Assembly (NCBI RefSeq): GCF_037081715.1
Contig: NZ_JAZDDH010000001.1
Span: forward strand, 186,001-250,000
Source: Halalkalicoccus sp. CG83
GTDB taxonomy: Archaea; Halobacteriota; Halobacteria; Halobacteriales; Halalkalicoccaceae
DNA length: 64,000 bases
Reading direction: 5' to 3'
Below, piece by piece: positions 17,108 to 25,552 of the stretch; within the stretch, counting starts at the first letter, position 1; every line of letters begins with the position of its first letter. Both the position numbers and the translations under genes were made by a program. Under the pieces are notes generated by a model. It was given only the letters and a program-made list of their open reading frames with translations. It was not told the DNA's origin and did not search any database.

Positions 17108-19386
17108 TAGAAGTCCCCCAGGCCGGCCTGGCCTCCTTCTTTCGCGCCGTCGCTCTCGGCCGCCGCGGCCGCTGACTCGTCGGCCTCGACGTTCTCGAGG
17201 TCGGGATCGGGGTGGCCAGCGTTGCGGAGGATCGTCTCGGCGGTCTTCTCCCGGCCTCTGAGCGCCCCGAGGACCACACGTTTGTCCGCGTTTCGCAGGT
17301 CGTCGCGGGTCTCGATGCCCGCCTCGTAGAGCCGCCGGGCGCGGACCCGGCCGACGTTGCCGACGCCTGCGAGGCTCAGTAGCTCCTCGCCCACGCCGTG
17401 TTCGACCCGCTGGCGGGCGGCGCTGATCCGCGTCACGACGTCGGCGCCGAGGTCGAGTTCGATCGCCAGCCGTTCGGCGGCGTTCAACAGCCACTGGGCC
17501 GTCTCGACCTTCCCCCGGAGATCGCCGGGGCCGATCCCGTAGCGCTCGGTGATGCGGTCCTCCTCGAGTTCGCTCGCCCAGTCCTCCAGGAGTTTCGCGG
17601 TCTTGAGCGCCGAGAGCCAGTCCTCGAAGCGCTCGGTCTCGAACTCGCTGGGCATGTCGCCGAGGAACTCGGGTTCGCGCTCGTAGGCGAGCTCCGTGAA
17701 CGTCTCGCGATCGCCCGAGCGGAGGTAGAGCCCCCACATGTCCGGCGTGCGCGAGACGAGGTGGTAGAGGCCCAGCGCGCTCGGCCTCCCCTCGGCGTCC
17801 TCCGTAGACGCCTTCGCCTCCCCCGCGACGTCGCGAAGCCCGTCGATCATCTCCGCGGCGCTCATCGGGTCGAGATAGAGCCTCGAGACGGTGTGGCCGA
17901 TTCCCGTCGCCCGGATGCCCTCGTCGTCGCGTTCCAGGAAGCCGTTTCGTTCGAGGTAGTCTACCATCCGGTCGGTCACGCTCTCGAGTCGGCCGGGATC
18001 GGTCGACTGGGTTGCGTACAGCGTTCGTTCGAGGAACTCCAGCAGCCCCTCCCGCGAGCTCGCGAACCCCGAGGCCACGGTGGCGAGCACGTGCGTTCGG
18101 AGGGCGGGCTCGGTCGCGAGCTTCGAGCGGACGGGCTCGGGATCCGCCCAGACGTACCTTTCAAAAAGCTCGTCGAGTTCGTCGTGGCTGCTCGCGAGCA
18201 ACAGCGCCTCGCCGTACGGATCCAGCCCGGGCCGGCCCGCCCGCCCGCACATCTGGTGGACCTCGAGTGTGGCGAGCGGCTTCATCCCGCCGGCGCCGCC
18301 GTCGTAGCGCTGCCAGTCGCGGACGATCACCCGCCGACTGGGCGTGTTCACGCCTGCCGCGAGGGTGGGCGTCGCGCTAATCGTCTTGATCAGCCGGTCG
18401 CGGAAGGCGTCCTCGACGAGCGTGCGGTGTTCGCGAGCCAGCCCCGCGTGGTGGAACGCCGCGCCGTTCTCGACCGCGTCAGCCAGGTCGTCGCTGGTCT
18501 CCGAGTCGCTCACGTCGCGGACCTCGCTCGCGAGCTCCGAGAGGTCGGCCAGCTCCTCGCCCGAGAGGTGGGGTTCGACGGCGCCCCCTAGCCGGCGTGC
18601 GGCGGCCTCGGCGTTCCGTCGGGAGTTGACGAACACCAGCGAGGAGCCGCCGTCCTCCAGTGCGTCGCTCACGAGCGCGGTCGTCGGGTTCTCGTTTCGC
18701 CCGACCGCGAACTCCTCCTGTGAGCCGTCGTCGAACTGCAGGGCCCCCCCGTAGTGGACGCCCATCCGCAGGTCGATCGGCCGCCACTCGGAGTGGACGA
18801 GTTCGGCGTCGAGCCAGTCCGCGATCTCGCCGGCGTTCCCTACCGTGGCGGAGAGCGCCACCGTCTGCAACGAGGGGTTGAGCTGGCGGAGCTTCGCGAG
18901 CGTCACCTCGAGGGTCGGTCCCCTGTTGGCGTCGTCGACCAGGTGGATCTCGTCGGCGACGACGCAGGAGAGCTCCTCGATCCACGGCGCGCCGTTCCTG
19001 ATCAGGGAGTCGACCTTCTCGCTGGTGGCGACGATCACGTCGCGGCTCGCGAGCCACTCCTCGTCGGACTCGTAGTTGCCGGTCGAGACCCCCACCGAGA
19101 CGCCGAACTCCTCGAAACGCTCGAACTCGCGTTTCTTCTCGCTCGCGAGCGCCCGCAGGGGAACGATGTACAGCGCCTTGCCGCCCCGCTCGACGGAGGC
19201 AAGCATCGCGAGCTCGGCGATCAGGGTCTTCCCGCTCGCGGTGGGGACGCTCGCGACGACGCTCTTTCCCTCCAGAACGCCGGCCTCCACCGCTTCCGCC
19301 TGCGGCGGGTAGAGTTGTTCGATGCCCTCCTCGCGGAGGTGGTCCGTCACCCCCGCGGGGAGGCCCGAAAGCTCCGCGGTATCCAT
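17107..19386 (-). CDS. hel308: Hel308 Ski2-like DNA helicase
   Basis: A 759-residue superfamily-2 DNA helicase that unwinds stalled replication forks 3' to 5'. It shows the Q motif near YPPQAEAV, Walker A VPTASGKT at about residues 45-52, Walker [10 protein letters not shown], motif III LSATVGN and motif [19 protein letters not shown]. The C-terminal third carries the winged-helix, ratchet and helix-hairpin-helix region ([22 protein letters not shown]). The ATG at 19386 gives the canonical [10 protein letters not shown] start; the open frame upstream to 19800 overlaps the ferredoxin gene and is spurious. It is translationally coupled to cgi121. Confidence 0.95.
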   Translation of the reverse strand: MDTAELSGLPAGVTDHLREEGIEQLYPPQAEAVEAGVLEGKSVVASVPTASGKTLIAELAMLASVERGGKALYIVPLRALASEKKREFERFEEFGVSVGVSTGNYESDEEWLASRDVIVATSEKVDSLIRNGAPWIEELSCVVADEIHLVDDANRGPTLEVTLAKLRQLNPSLQTVALSATVGNAGEIADWLDAELVHSEWRPIDLRMGVHYGGALQFDDGSQEEFAVGRNENPTTALVSDALEDGGSSLVFVNSRRNAEAAARRLGGAVEPHLSGEELADLSELASEVRDVSDSETSDDLADAVENGAAFHHAGLAREHRTLVEDAFRDRLIKTISATPTLAAGVNTPSRRVIVRDWQRYDGGAGGMKPLATLEVHQMCGRAGRPGLDPYGEALLLASSHDELDELFERYVWADPEPVRSKLATEPALRTHVLATVASGFASSREGLLEFLERTLYATQSTDPGRLESVTDRMVDYLERNGFLERDDEGIRATGIGHTVSRLYLDPMSAAEMIDGLRDVAGEAKASTEDAEGRPSALGLYHLVSRTPDMWGLYLRSGDRETFTELAYEREPEFLGDMPSEFETERFEDWLSALKTAKLLEDWASELEEDRITERYGIGPGDLRGKVETAQWLLNAAERLAIELDLGADVVTRISAARQRVEHGVGEELLSLAGVGNVGRVRARRLYEAGIETRDDLRNADKRVVLGALRGREKTAETILRNAGHPDPDLENVEADESAAAAAESDGAKEGGQAGLGDF

Positions 19387-19521
19387 TACCCGTGATTGGC
19401 CCGTCGTCGGGTTTAAACTGTCGCCCTCCGACGGGAATCGACTCGCGGTCGACTGTGACCGGTCGTCGTCGGGCACCGTTCCGTCCGTCATAGCTTTAGG
19501 AACGACGGCACAACCCCGGGT

Positions 19522-19767
19522 ATGCGAATCGAGTACGATCGGGACACCTGCATCGGGATCTACCAGTGCGTCGACGAGTGGGACGCCTTCGAGAAGGACA
19601 TGGACGCGGGGAAGGCGGACCTGGCCGGCGCGGAGGAGGACGAGGAGGGCCGATTCGTCCGCGAGGTGCCCGAGGGCGAGGAGTTCGACGCCGAGATGGC
19701 CGCCCGGGTCTGTCCGGTCGATGCGATCACGCTCTACGACGACGACGGCGAGCAGGTCGTTCCCTGA
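19522..19767 (+). CDS. Short ferredoxin, probable 3Fe-4S type
   Basis: An 81-residue acidic ferredoxin. Cysteines are in CIGIYQC near the N-terminus and VCPVDAI near the C-terminus. The second cysteine of the usual CxxCxxC motif is replaced by Ile, leaving three ligands, which suits a 3Fe-4S cluster or a labile 4Fe-4S cluster. The segment between the motifs is an acidic insert rich in Glu and Asp. It acts as a soluble electron carrier; which enzyme uses it cannot be told, although the window also holds a cytochrome P450 and flavin reductases. It has its own promoter, divergent from hel308. Confidence 0.88.
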   Translation: MRIEYDRDTCIGIYQCVDEWDAFEKDMDAGKADLAGAEEDEEGRFVREVPEGEEFDAEMAARVCPVDAITLYDDDGEQVVP

Positions 19768-19803
19768 GCACGCCCTCGCTACCGCCACTCGTGCCGGCAC
19801 AAC

Positions 19804-19810
19804 GATTATA
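19804..19810 (+). promoter_or_regulatory. TATA-like box before micro-ORF
   Basis: GATTATA lies about 30 bases before the ATG at 19841, the spacing expected for a leaderless haloarchaeal transcript. This is the main support for the small ORF downstream. Confidence 0.4.
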
Positions 19811-19840
19811 GCGACGTTCGTGATCTAGCCCCCACACGCC

Positions 19841-19945
19841 ATGTACCGACGGGACGACCGGTCACGGCTGACCGAATGGGCGGCGCTGCTCGGGGAGAAA
19901 CTGCCCGACGAGAGGGAGGACGACGACGAGGAACGACGCTACTGA
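19841..19945 (+). CDS. Possible 34-residue charged micro-protein
   Basis: An ORF of 34 codons (starting [20 protein letters not shown]) with a very charged tail of Asp, Glu and Arg. It is too short for normal gene finding, but a TATA-like box sits at leaderless spacing, and the sequence has an amphipathic helix followed by an acidic tail typical of haloarchaeal micro-proteins. It overlaps the stop of mdh on the other strand by 7 bases. I do not recognise a family. Confidence 0.4.
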   Translation: MYRRDDRSRLTEWAALLGEKLPDEREDDDEERRY

Positions 19946-20856
19946 CTGATCTCGTCGTACTGTTCGTCGAGCTTGTCGGCCGCCGAGCCGAGCTGCTCGC
20001 GCTCGTACTCGTCGAGGTTCCACTCGACGACCTCCTGGACGCCCCCGTCTCCGAGCTTCACGGGAACGCCGAGGCCGACGTCGCTGTGGCCGAACTCGCC
20101 GTCGAGCGGGATCGACGCCGGGAACACCTCGCCGGTGTCGCGAAGCACCGCCTCGACCATGTGGGCGACCCCCGCGGCGGGGCCCCACTCGGTCGCACCC
20201 TTCCGCTCGATGACGTCCATCGCGCTCTCGGTGAGCTCCTCGAGGATCTCCTCCTTCTCGTCGTCGGAGAACTCGGGGTCGGTACCGTCGACGCGCACCT
20301 TCGAGAACACCGGCACCTGAGCGTCGCCGTGCTCGCCGAGGATGGTCGCCTCGACGTTCTGCACCTGCGTATCGAAGCGTTTCGCGAGCACGTAGCGGAA
20401 CCGCGCGGAGTCGAGTCGGCCGCCGAAGCCGACCACCTGCTCGCGACTCCGATCGCCCGTCTCGTAGAGGTGGCGATTCAGCAGGTCGACGGGGTTCGAG
20501 GTGGTGATCGTGACGAAGTCGTCGTTGTGCTCGGCGAGCGAGGAGCCGATGTCCTCCATGATCGGGGCGTTGTCCCCCGCGAGATCCAGCCGGCTCTGGC
20601 CCGGCGAACGGGGAATGCCCGCCGTGATGACGACGACGTCCGAGCCCTCGGTCGCGGCGTAGTCGCCCTGGCGCACGGTGGTGTTGGCGTCGTAGGCGAC
20701 GCCGTGGTTCGTGTCCGCCGCCTGTCCGACCACGTCGTCCTCCTTCTCGGGAATGTCCACGAGGACGAGTTCGTCCGCGACGTCCCGCATTGCGATGCTG
20801 TAGCCGGCGGCCGCGCCGACCGTTCCGGCCGCACCGACGACGCTCACTTTGGTCAT
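19939..20856 (-). CDS. mdh: Malate dehydrogenase
   Basis: A 305-residue NAD-dependent malate dehydrogenase of the lactate-dehydrogenase-like type, very close to the well-studied halophilic enzyme of Haloarcula marismortui. It shows [16 protein letters not shown] for NAD binding, [10 protein letters not shown] with the acidic residue selecting [15 protein letters not shown] for the substrate arginine loop, the catalytic GEHGDAQVP histidine, and many surface acidic residues. It interconverts malate and oxaloacetate in the citric acid cycle. I chose the ATG at 20856 rather than the GTG two codons upstream because the known enzyme starts [11 protein letters not shown]. Confidence 0.97.
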   Translation of the reverse strand: MTKVSVVGAAGTVGAAAGYSIAMRDVADELVLVDIPEKEDDVVGQAADTNHGVAYDANTTVRQGDYAATEGSDVVVITAGIPRSPGQSRLDLAGDNAPIMEDIGSSLAEHNDDFVTITTSNPVDLLNRHLYETGDRSREQVVGFGGRLDSARFRYVLAKRFDTQVQNVEATILGEHGDAQVPVFSKVRVDGTDPEFSDDEKEEILEELTESAMDVIERKGATEWGPAAGVAHMVEAVLRDTGEVFPASIPLDGEFGHSDVGLGVPVKLGDGGVQEVVEWNLDEYEREQLGSAADKLDEQYDEISQ

Positions 20857-21031
20857 AATCACGTATACTCGCCACGCGCGGACCGTTAAACGTGTCGAAG
20901 TGTAGCATTCTCACGTCAGCGCGCGTATTCGCGTTCGACGATTGCCGACGATCGTCGGCGGTCGGACGCCGCCCGCAGCCCCGACGAACCGAGTCACAGC
21001 GCTTTTGCGCGAAAGCACCCTGCATGGAGGT

Positions 21032-21652
21032 ATGAGCGAGTTCGACAAGGAGGCCGAACGCGAGAAGCTCCGCCGGAAGTACGAGGCCGAACAGGAGGAC
21101 CGCCAGGCGACCCAACGGATGAGCGAACTCCTCCTGCAGGGCGCGACGATGACCAACCGTCACTGTGACGCCTGTGGTAGCCCGATCTTCCGCTACGAGG
21201 GCCAGGAGTTCTGTCCGTCCTGCCAGGCCGCGTCGAGCGGCGAGGCGACCCCTTCCCAGGGATCCGAGGCCGGAGGCGAGTCACCCGATCCCGCCGACAC
21301 GGCTCCCGAATCCGAGGCCGAGGCCCGCCGGCTGGCCGACGAGCAACGGACCGAGCCGACCGACACCGCCTCCCAGCCCTCGGAGGTCCGGGAACCGGAC
21401 GCGGCGGAGTCGTCCGACCCCTCGTCGTCCGTCGGAACCGCCGCGCCAGCGGACGAACCGAGACCGACCCCGGACGTCGACGTGGGTACGGATACGAACG
21501 ACGACCTCGTCGGCGCTCGCGAGGCGCTCGCCGCGACGATCGCGCGTCTCTCGCGGCGCGCGGGCGACGCGGAGGACCCTCGGCGCGCCCGCGAGTTCCT
21601 CGAGGCCGCTCGCGAGGCGGCGGCGACCCTCGAGACGCTCGACGGCCGCTAA
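21032..21652 (+). CDS. SSSCA1/p27-type zinc-ribbon protein
   Basis: A 206-residue protein whose N-terminus (residues 1-70) is the Sjogren-syndrome/scleroderma autoantigen 1 domain: a charged helix, SELLLQGATMTNRHCDACGSPIF, then EFCPSC, giving a four-Cys zinc ribbon. A long Ser/Pro/Glu/Asp-rich, probably disordered linker follows, and the C-terminus is a short helical domain (ALAATIARLSRRAGDAEDPRR). The archaeal role is unknown; it occurs widely in haloarchaea. Its end overlaps the kinase gene on the opposite strand by 4 bases. Confidence 0.88.
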   Translation: MSEFDKEAEREKLRRKYEAEQEDRQATQRMSELLLQGATMTNRHCDACGSPIFRYEGQEFCPSCQAASSGEATPSQGSEAGGESPDPADTAPESEAEARRLADEQRTEPTDTASQPSEVREPDAAESSDPSSSVGTAAPADEPRPTPDVDVGTDTNDDLVGAREALAATIARLSRRAGDAEDPRRAREFLEAAREAAATLETLDGR

Positions 21653-22086
21653 CGTCGCTCCTCGATCGCCTCGTACAGTCGGTCGACCGCCTCCTCCTCC
21701 GAGAGCTCGTCCGTGTCGATCGTCAGCTCCGCTCGCGGCGCCTCGAACTCCCGGTAGACCACGTGAACGCCCGTCTCGCTGATCGGGTCCGATCGCCGCC
21801 GGTTCCGCTCGAGACAGCTCTCGAGGCTCGCGGTAACGTGGACGATGCACACCTCGTCGAGACCGCGAAACCGCTCGCGCCACTCGCGTCTGTAGAACGT
21901 CCCATCGAGCAGCCAGTCCTCGCCCTCGTGCTCGACGCGTTCGTACATCCGCTCGTAGGTCCGGCTGGCGAAGTCGTCGGAGTGCAGCAGACCGATCGTC
22001 GCCCCGCGCGCCCGCAGCCGGTCGACCACCCGCGTCGCGAGCGTCGTCTTCCCGACCCCCGGCGGGCCACAGAGGAGCACGATCAC
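21649..22086 (-). CDS. P-loop nucleotide kinase-like protein
   Basis: A 145-residue P-loop protein with Walker A CGPPGVGKTT at residues 6-15, HSDDF at the second-strand position and SLESCLERNRRR as the lid/arginine segment. This is the layout of small kinases of the adenylylsulfate-kinase / AAA_33 / PSTK-like group. The substrate is unknown. It begins with GTG overlapping the last bases of kptA (GTGA), so it is co-translated with the RNA 2'-phosphotransferase. A role in RNA end metabolism is possible but is only inferred from this coupling. Confidence 0.85.
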   Translation of the reverse strand: MIVLLCGPPGVGKTTLATRVVDRLRARGATIGLLHSDDFASRTYERMYERVEHEGEDWLLDGTFYRREWRERFRGLDEVCIVHVTASLESCLERNRRRSDPISETGVHVVYREFEAPRAELTIDTDELSEEEAVDRLYEAIEERR

Positions 22087-22727
22087 GGCTCGGCGTCCGT
22101 CTCGAGGCGCAGGTACTCCGGAGGCACCCGGTCGGTGGTGTAGACCCCCTCGCCCCGGCGGACGACCCGCCGGCCGTCGGCCGTCATCCCCGCGGCGTCG
22201 ACCTCGAACACGACGGGATCGGCTGCGTGTCGCCGGCCCACCTCGCGTGCCTCCTCGACCGTCTCGGAGAGGTGGACCTGCTGGCGGCTCATCGGCCGTA
22301 GCCCCTCCTCACGGATCGCCTCGACCGACTCGGGGGAGGTTCCGTGGTAGAGTCGGTCCGGGACGGGCGTCTCGGGCGCGTCGAGGTCCACGTCGACCGA
22401 GTGGCCGTAGGCGGCGCGCACCCGTCCATCGAGGCGTTCGAACCGGCCCTTCGGGTCGGTCGCGATGGTCGCCTCGACGTGTTCAGGCTCGGCCCAGCCG
22501 TACCGGTCGGTGACGATCGCGACGAACGCGTCGTAGTCGGCCCACCCCCGCTCGTCGAGCGAGAGGCCGGCGTCGTCCGGGAAGTGTCGCAGCGCGCCGC
22601 TCGCGAACTTCGAGAGCCGCGTCCGGCGTTCGCCGCCGAGGACGTTCTCACTGATCGCCCCGCAGACCGGACACGCCTCGCGTGTGAAGTAGCCGTGGTC
22701 CGGACAGGAGCGTACGGGGTCGGCCAC
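22083..22727 (-). CDS. kptA: RNA 2'-phosphotransferase (Tpt1/KptA)
   Basis: A 214-residue Tpt1/KptA enzyme, which transfers a 2'-phosphate from RNA to NAD, releasing nicotinamide and ADP-ribose 1'',2''-cyclic phosphate. An N-terminal four-ligand zinc ribbon (CPDHGYFTREACPVCG) is typical of archaeal members. The catalytic core has RLSKFASGALRHFP, GHSVDVDL, the NAD loop LYHGTSPESVEAIREEGL and VHLSETVEEA. The start is GTG at 22727, two bases after the stop of the upstream gene. Haloarchaea splice tRNA without leaving a 2'-phosphate, so its natural substrate is unclear. Confidence 0.93.
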   Translation of the reverse strand: MADPVRSCPDHGYFTREACPVCGAISENVLGGERRTRLSKFASGALRHFPDDAGLSLDERGWADYDAFVAIVTDRYGWAEPEHVEATIATDPKGRFERLDGRVRAAYGHSVDVDLDAPETPVPDRLYHGTSPESVEAIREEGLRPMSRQQVHLSETVEEAREVGRRHAADPVVFEVDAAGMTADGRRVVRRGEGVYTTDRVPPEYLRLETDAEP

Positions 22728-22729
22728 CG

Positions 22730-23149
22730 TTATCGCTCGGACGGGAGCAGCGTCGAGACGCGGGCGTTCTCCTTCAGCCGGATTCCGCTACCGCCGACCC
22801 ACAGCGGCATCCGATCCAGGGTTTCGACGGTGACGGTCGGGTGGAACGCCCCGCGAGCGCGGACCGCCTCTCGCGTCTGAAGCGTCAGCGGCTCCCCGTC
22901 GCTCAGTGCCTCGTTGTACTCGAGGAGGTAGCCGCCGGCGTCGAGGTACCACCAGCCGTAGTCGTCTCCGGGATTGCGAAGCGTCCGCTCGTGGGACGAC
23001 AGCCCGGCGTCGGACAGTTCGTCGCCGCCGAAGTCCACGCGTCCCGGCTCGTCGATCTCGTGTATCTCCGCGACGGTGAGGTCCAGCCCCCTGTCGTGGC
23101 GCTGGGTCTCCTCGTGGACGATCCCTTCGACACGATCGGTGAGGGACAT
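22730..23149 (-). CDS. dUTPase / dCTP-deaminase family protein
   Basis: A 139-residue protein resembling the trimeric dUTPase and dCTP deaminase superfamily, which protects DNA from uracil. Typical points are the start VEGIVHEETQRHDRGLDLTV, the substrate loop GWWYLDAGGYLLEYNEAL and QTREAVRARGAFHPTV, followed by VGGSGIRLKENARVSTL. It is shorter than bacterial dCTP deaminase and close to dUTPase size. The ATG at 23149 is chosen (MSLTDRVEGIV); an upstream start has no family match. It is first in the string with kptA and the P-loop kinase. Confidence 0.8.
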   Translation of the reverse strand: MSLTDRVEGIVHEETQRHDRGLDLTVAEIHEIDEPGRVDFGGDELSDAGLSSHERTLRNPGDDYGWWYLDAGGYLLEYNEALSDGEPLTLQTREAVRARGAFHPTVTVETLDRMPLWVGGSGIRLKENARVSTLLPSER

Positions 23150-23230
23150 GACCGCCCGATGGAGCGGCCGCCGCAAAAAGTTCCCGACCACCACGGTGAT
23201 TTATGACGTTCTCGACCGCAGTTTCGACCG

Positions 23231-24859
23231 ATGCCAACACACAACATGGAGGAGTACGACGACCTCCGCGAACGTTTCGAGTGGGCCGACGTCTTCGAGG
23301 AGGCCGACTGGGACGCGCCGGATGAACTAAACGTCGCCCACGAGGTCTGTGATCGCCACCCCGACGACGACGTGGCGCTCGAGTACGCCGGAGTCGACGG
23401 CGAGCGAGAGACGCTCACCTTCGGCGACCTCGCGGAGCGATCGAACCGGTTCGCGAACGTTCTCGACGGGCTCGTCGAGCGCGGCGACCGGGTGTTCTCC
23501 TACATGCCGCGGGTCCCCGAACACTACGTCGCGCTCGTAGGGACGCTGAAGGCGGGCGCCGTCTTCGGCGGGGTCAACGAGCGCTTCGGCCCCGACGGGA
23601 TCGCCTACCGGCTCGACGACTGCGACGCGAAGGCCGTCGTCACGACCGCCGAAAACCGCGAGACGGTCGGCCGCGCCCTGGAGGACGTCCCCTCGGTCGA
23701 GCACGTGCTCGTCGTCGGGGAGGGTCGCGAGGGCGACCTCGACTACCACGAGGAATGCGAGTCGGCGAGCCCCGAGTTCGAGGTCGCTCGAACGGACGGC
23801 GAGGACGACGCGCTGCTCTACTACACGAGCGGCACCACGGGCCGTGCGAAGGGCGTCCTCCACAAACACCGCTGGATCGCGGGCGTCGCGGCCACCCAAC
23901 GCTACGCCGTCGACCTCCAGGAGGGCGACCTCTACTGGTCGACCGCGGATCTGGGCTGGCTCACCGGGCCGATCAACACGCTCGGGGCGTGGTTCTGGGG
24001 GACGAGCCAGCTCACGTACGAGGGGGAGTTCGACCCCGAGACGTGGGCGGGTCTGCTCGACGAGTTCCCCGTTACGGTGCTGTTCAGCGTCCCCACCGCC
24101 TATCGGATGCTGCGGGAGAACGAGACGCTCCTCGAGGACGTCGATCTCGACCTGCGCCACGCGCTCTCGATCGGCGAGCCCCTCAGCGCGGGCGTCGTCG
24201 AGTGGGGCGAGGACGTGCTGGGCGTGACGATCCACGACACCTACGGCCAGACCGAGACGGGCAACATGATCATCAACAACTATCCGACGATGGAGCTTCG
24301 ACCCGGGAGCATGGGCAAACCCCTACCCGGGATCGAGGCGACGGTCGTCGATCCCGAGAGCGGGGAACCGCTGGCGCCGGGTGAAACGGGTGAGATCGCC
24401 CAGCGGGGCGACTACCCCTGCTTCTTCGCGGGCTACTGGGAGCAACCCGAGAAGACCGAGGCGTGTTTCGTGAACGACTGGTATCTCTCGGGCGATCTGG
24501 GCTACCTCGACGAGGACGGCTACTTCTGGTTCGAGGGGCGTGCGGACGACGTGATCATCTCCTCGGGCTACCGGATCGGCCCGTTCGAGGTCGAGAGTTC
24601 GCTGGGCGAACACCCCGCGGTGGCCGAGGCCGCCGTCGTTCCCAAATCCGACCGCGAGCGGGGCAACGTCGTGAAGGCCTACGTCGTCCTCAGCGAGGGA
24701 ACCGATCCCTCCGACGAACTCGTCGAGGAGATACAGAACCACGTCAGAAGCGAACTCGCCGCCCACGAGTATCCCCGCGAGATCGAGTTCGTCGAGGAGC
24801 TACCGAAGACGGTCACCGGGAAGATCCGTCGGACCGAACTCCGCGAGCAGACCGCTTAG
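23231..24859 (+). CDS. Acyl/acetyl-CoA synthetase (AMP-forming)
   Basis: A 542-residue AMP-forming ligase that activates a carboxylate with ATP and CoA. Core motifs are YYTSGTTGRAKGVLHKH for the phosphate loop, YGQTETGN, WYLSGDLGYLDEDGYFWFEGR for the hinge and adenylate region, and the C-terminal lysine motif TVTGKIRRTELRE. The substrate class is most like acetyl- or medium-chain acyl-CoA synthetases (AcsM type); I cannot decide which. A TATA-like GATTTATGA at 23198-23206 sits at leaderless spacing before the ATG at 23231. It overlaps the small gene on the opposite strand by 4 bases. Confidence 0.93.
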   Translation: MPTHNMEEYDDLRERFEWADVFEEADWDAPDELNVAHEVCDRHPDDDVALEYAGVDGERETLTFGDLAERSNRFANVLDGLVERGDRVFSYMPRVPEHYVALVGTLKAGAVFGGVNERFGPDGIAYRLDDCDAKAVVTTAENRETVGRALEDVPSVEHVLVVGEGREGDLDYHEECESASPEFEVARTDGEDDALLYYTSGTTGRAKGVLHKHRWIAGVAATQRYAVDLQEGDLYWSTADLGWLTGPINTLGAWFWGTSQLTYEGEFDPETWAGLLDEFPVTVLFSVPTAYRMLRENETLLEDVDLDLRHALSIGEPLSAGVVEWGEDVLGVTIHDTYGQTETGNMIINNYPTMELRPGSMGKPLPGIEATVVDPESGEPLAPGETGEIAQRGDYPCFFAGYWEQPEKTEACFVNDWYLSGDLGYLDEDGYFWFEGRADDVIISSGYRIGPFEVESSLGEHPAVAEAAVVPKSDRERGNVVKAYVVLSEGTDPSDELVEEIQNHVRSELAAHEYPREIEFVEELPKTVTGKIRRTELREQTA

Positions 24860-25095
24860 TCGCCGATCCGCAGCACCGGCATCGTGCGCTTCGCTCGCGC
24901 GGGTCCGTCGATCGCTCGCCCCGGCCGGTACTCGATTCCGGGGACGAACTCGGGCGGTTCCGGCGGCTGCTCGTGGTTCGGCTCGCCGTATCGCTCGAAC
25001 TCGATCGATCCGTCGTCCTCGCAGACGTCGTGTTGTGGTTCACCGTACCACGACTCTGGGCCGTTCGTCGACCGCTGCCGTACTGTGAGAGACAT
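24856..25095 (-). CDS. Orphan small protein A with YGxPxHDV motif
   Basis: A 79-residue acidic, Pro-rich protein that I do not recognise. It begins MSLTVRQRSTNGPESWYG and contains YGEPQHDV at residues 17-24, then a second FERYGEP. The tail is Pro/Glu-rich and ends RTMPVLRIGD. The ORF at 25297 starts almost the same way and shares the YGxPxHDV block at the same distance, which supports both as real genes. The stop overlaps that of the acyl-CoA synthetase by 4 bases. The minus-strand region upstream has a TATA-like TTTATG about 40 bases before the ATG. Confidence 0.6.
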   Translation of the reverse strand: MSLTVRQRSTNGPESWYGEPQHDVCEDDGSIEFERYGEPNHEQPPEPPEFVPGIEYRPGRAIDGPARAKRTMPVLRIGD

Positions 25096-25296
25096 TGCTC
25101 GAATTCGAGTAAAGTATGGACGGCTGATGACATAAACGTATGCCCGAAGTGATCGGGGTCCGAACGTCGACCGTCGGAGCCGCCGATCCCGGACGTTACG
25201 GGGCGATACGATCGATCGGACGTGCCCGCGAGCGCTCTCCGGACTCGGGGGGTCGCTGCCGCATTCCCTCGCTCCCGTCGAACCCGCCTCGGGGCT

Positions 25297-25461
25297 CTAC
25301 TGCCGGCAGGAACTCGGTCGGCTCCGGCCCCTCTTGGGGGCTCGCTTCCCGTAGTACCCGACCTCCCAGTCGTTCTCGACGTCTACGTCGTGGTGTGGAT
25401 TCCCGTACAACGAACGTTCCGGCTTCGAGTCGACTTCGTCCGATACGGTTGTGAAACTCAT
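25297..25461 (-). CDS. Orphan small protein B, related to A
   Basis: A 54-residue protein starting MSFTTVSDEVDSKPERSLYG with YGNPHHDV at residues 19-26 and a second YYGKR further on. The N-terminal half aligns with the 79-residue protein encoded at 24856-25095. The C-terminus differs and is basic (KRAPKRGRSRP). I chose the ATG at 25461; a longer frame from 25488 is possible but lacks similarity. A TATA-like CTTATCAG on the minus strand lies about 35-40 bases upstream. Function unknown. Confidence 0.55.
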   Translation of the reverse strand: MSFTTVSDEVDSKPERSLYGNPHHDVDVENDWEVGYYGKRAPKRGRSRPSSCRQ

Positions 25462-25552
25462 CCCTTTCTGGATGAACGTTCTATCCACAACTGATAAGAC
25501 TACCCCTCGGATAACTATGGGACCCTGAGTCCGTTCTAGGAGCCTTGAAGAC

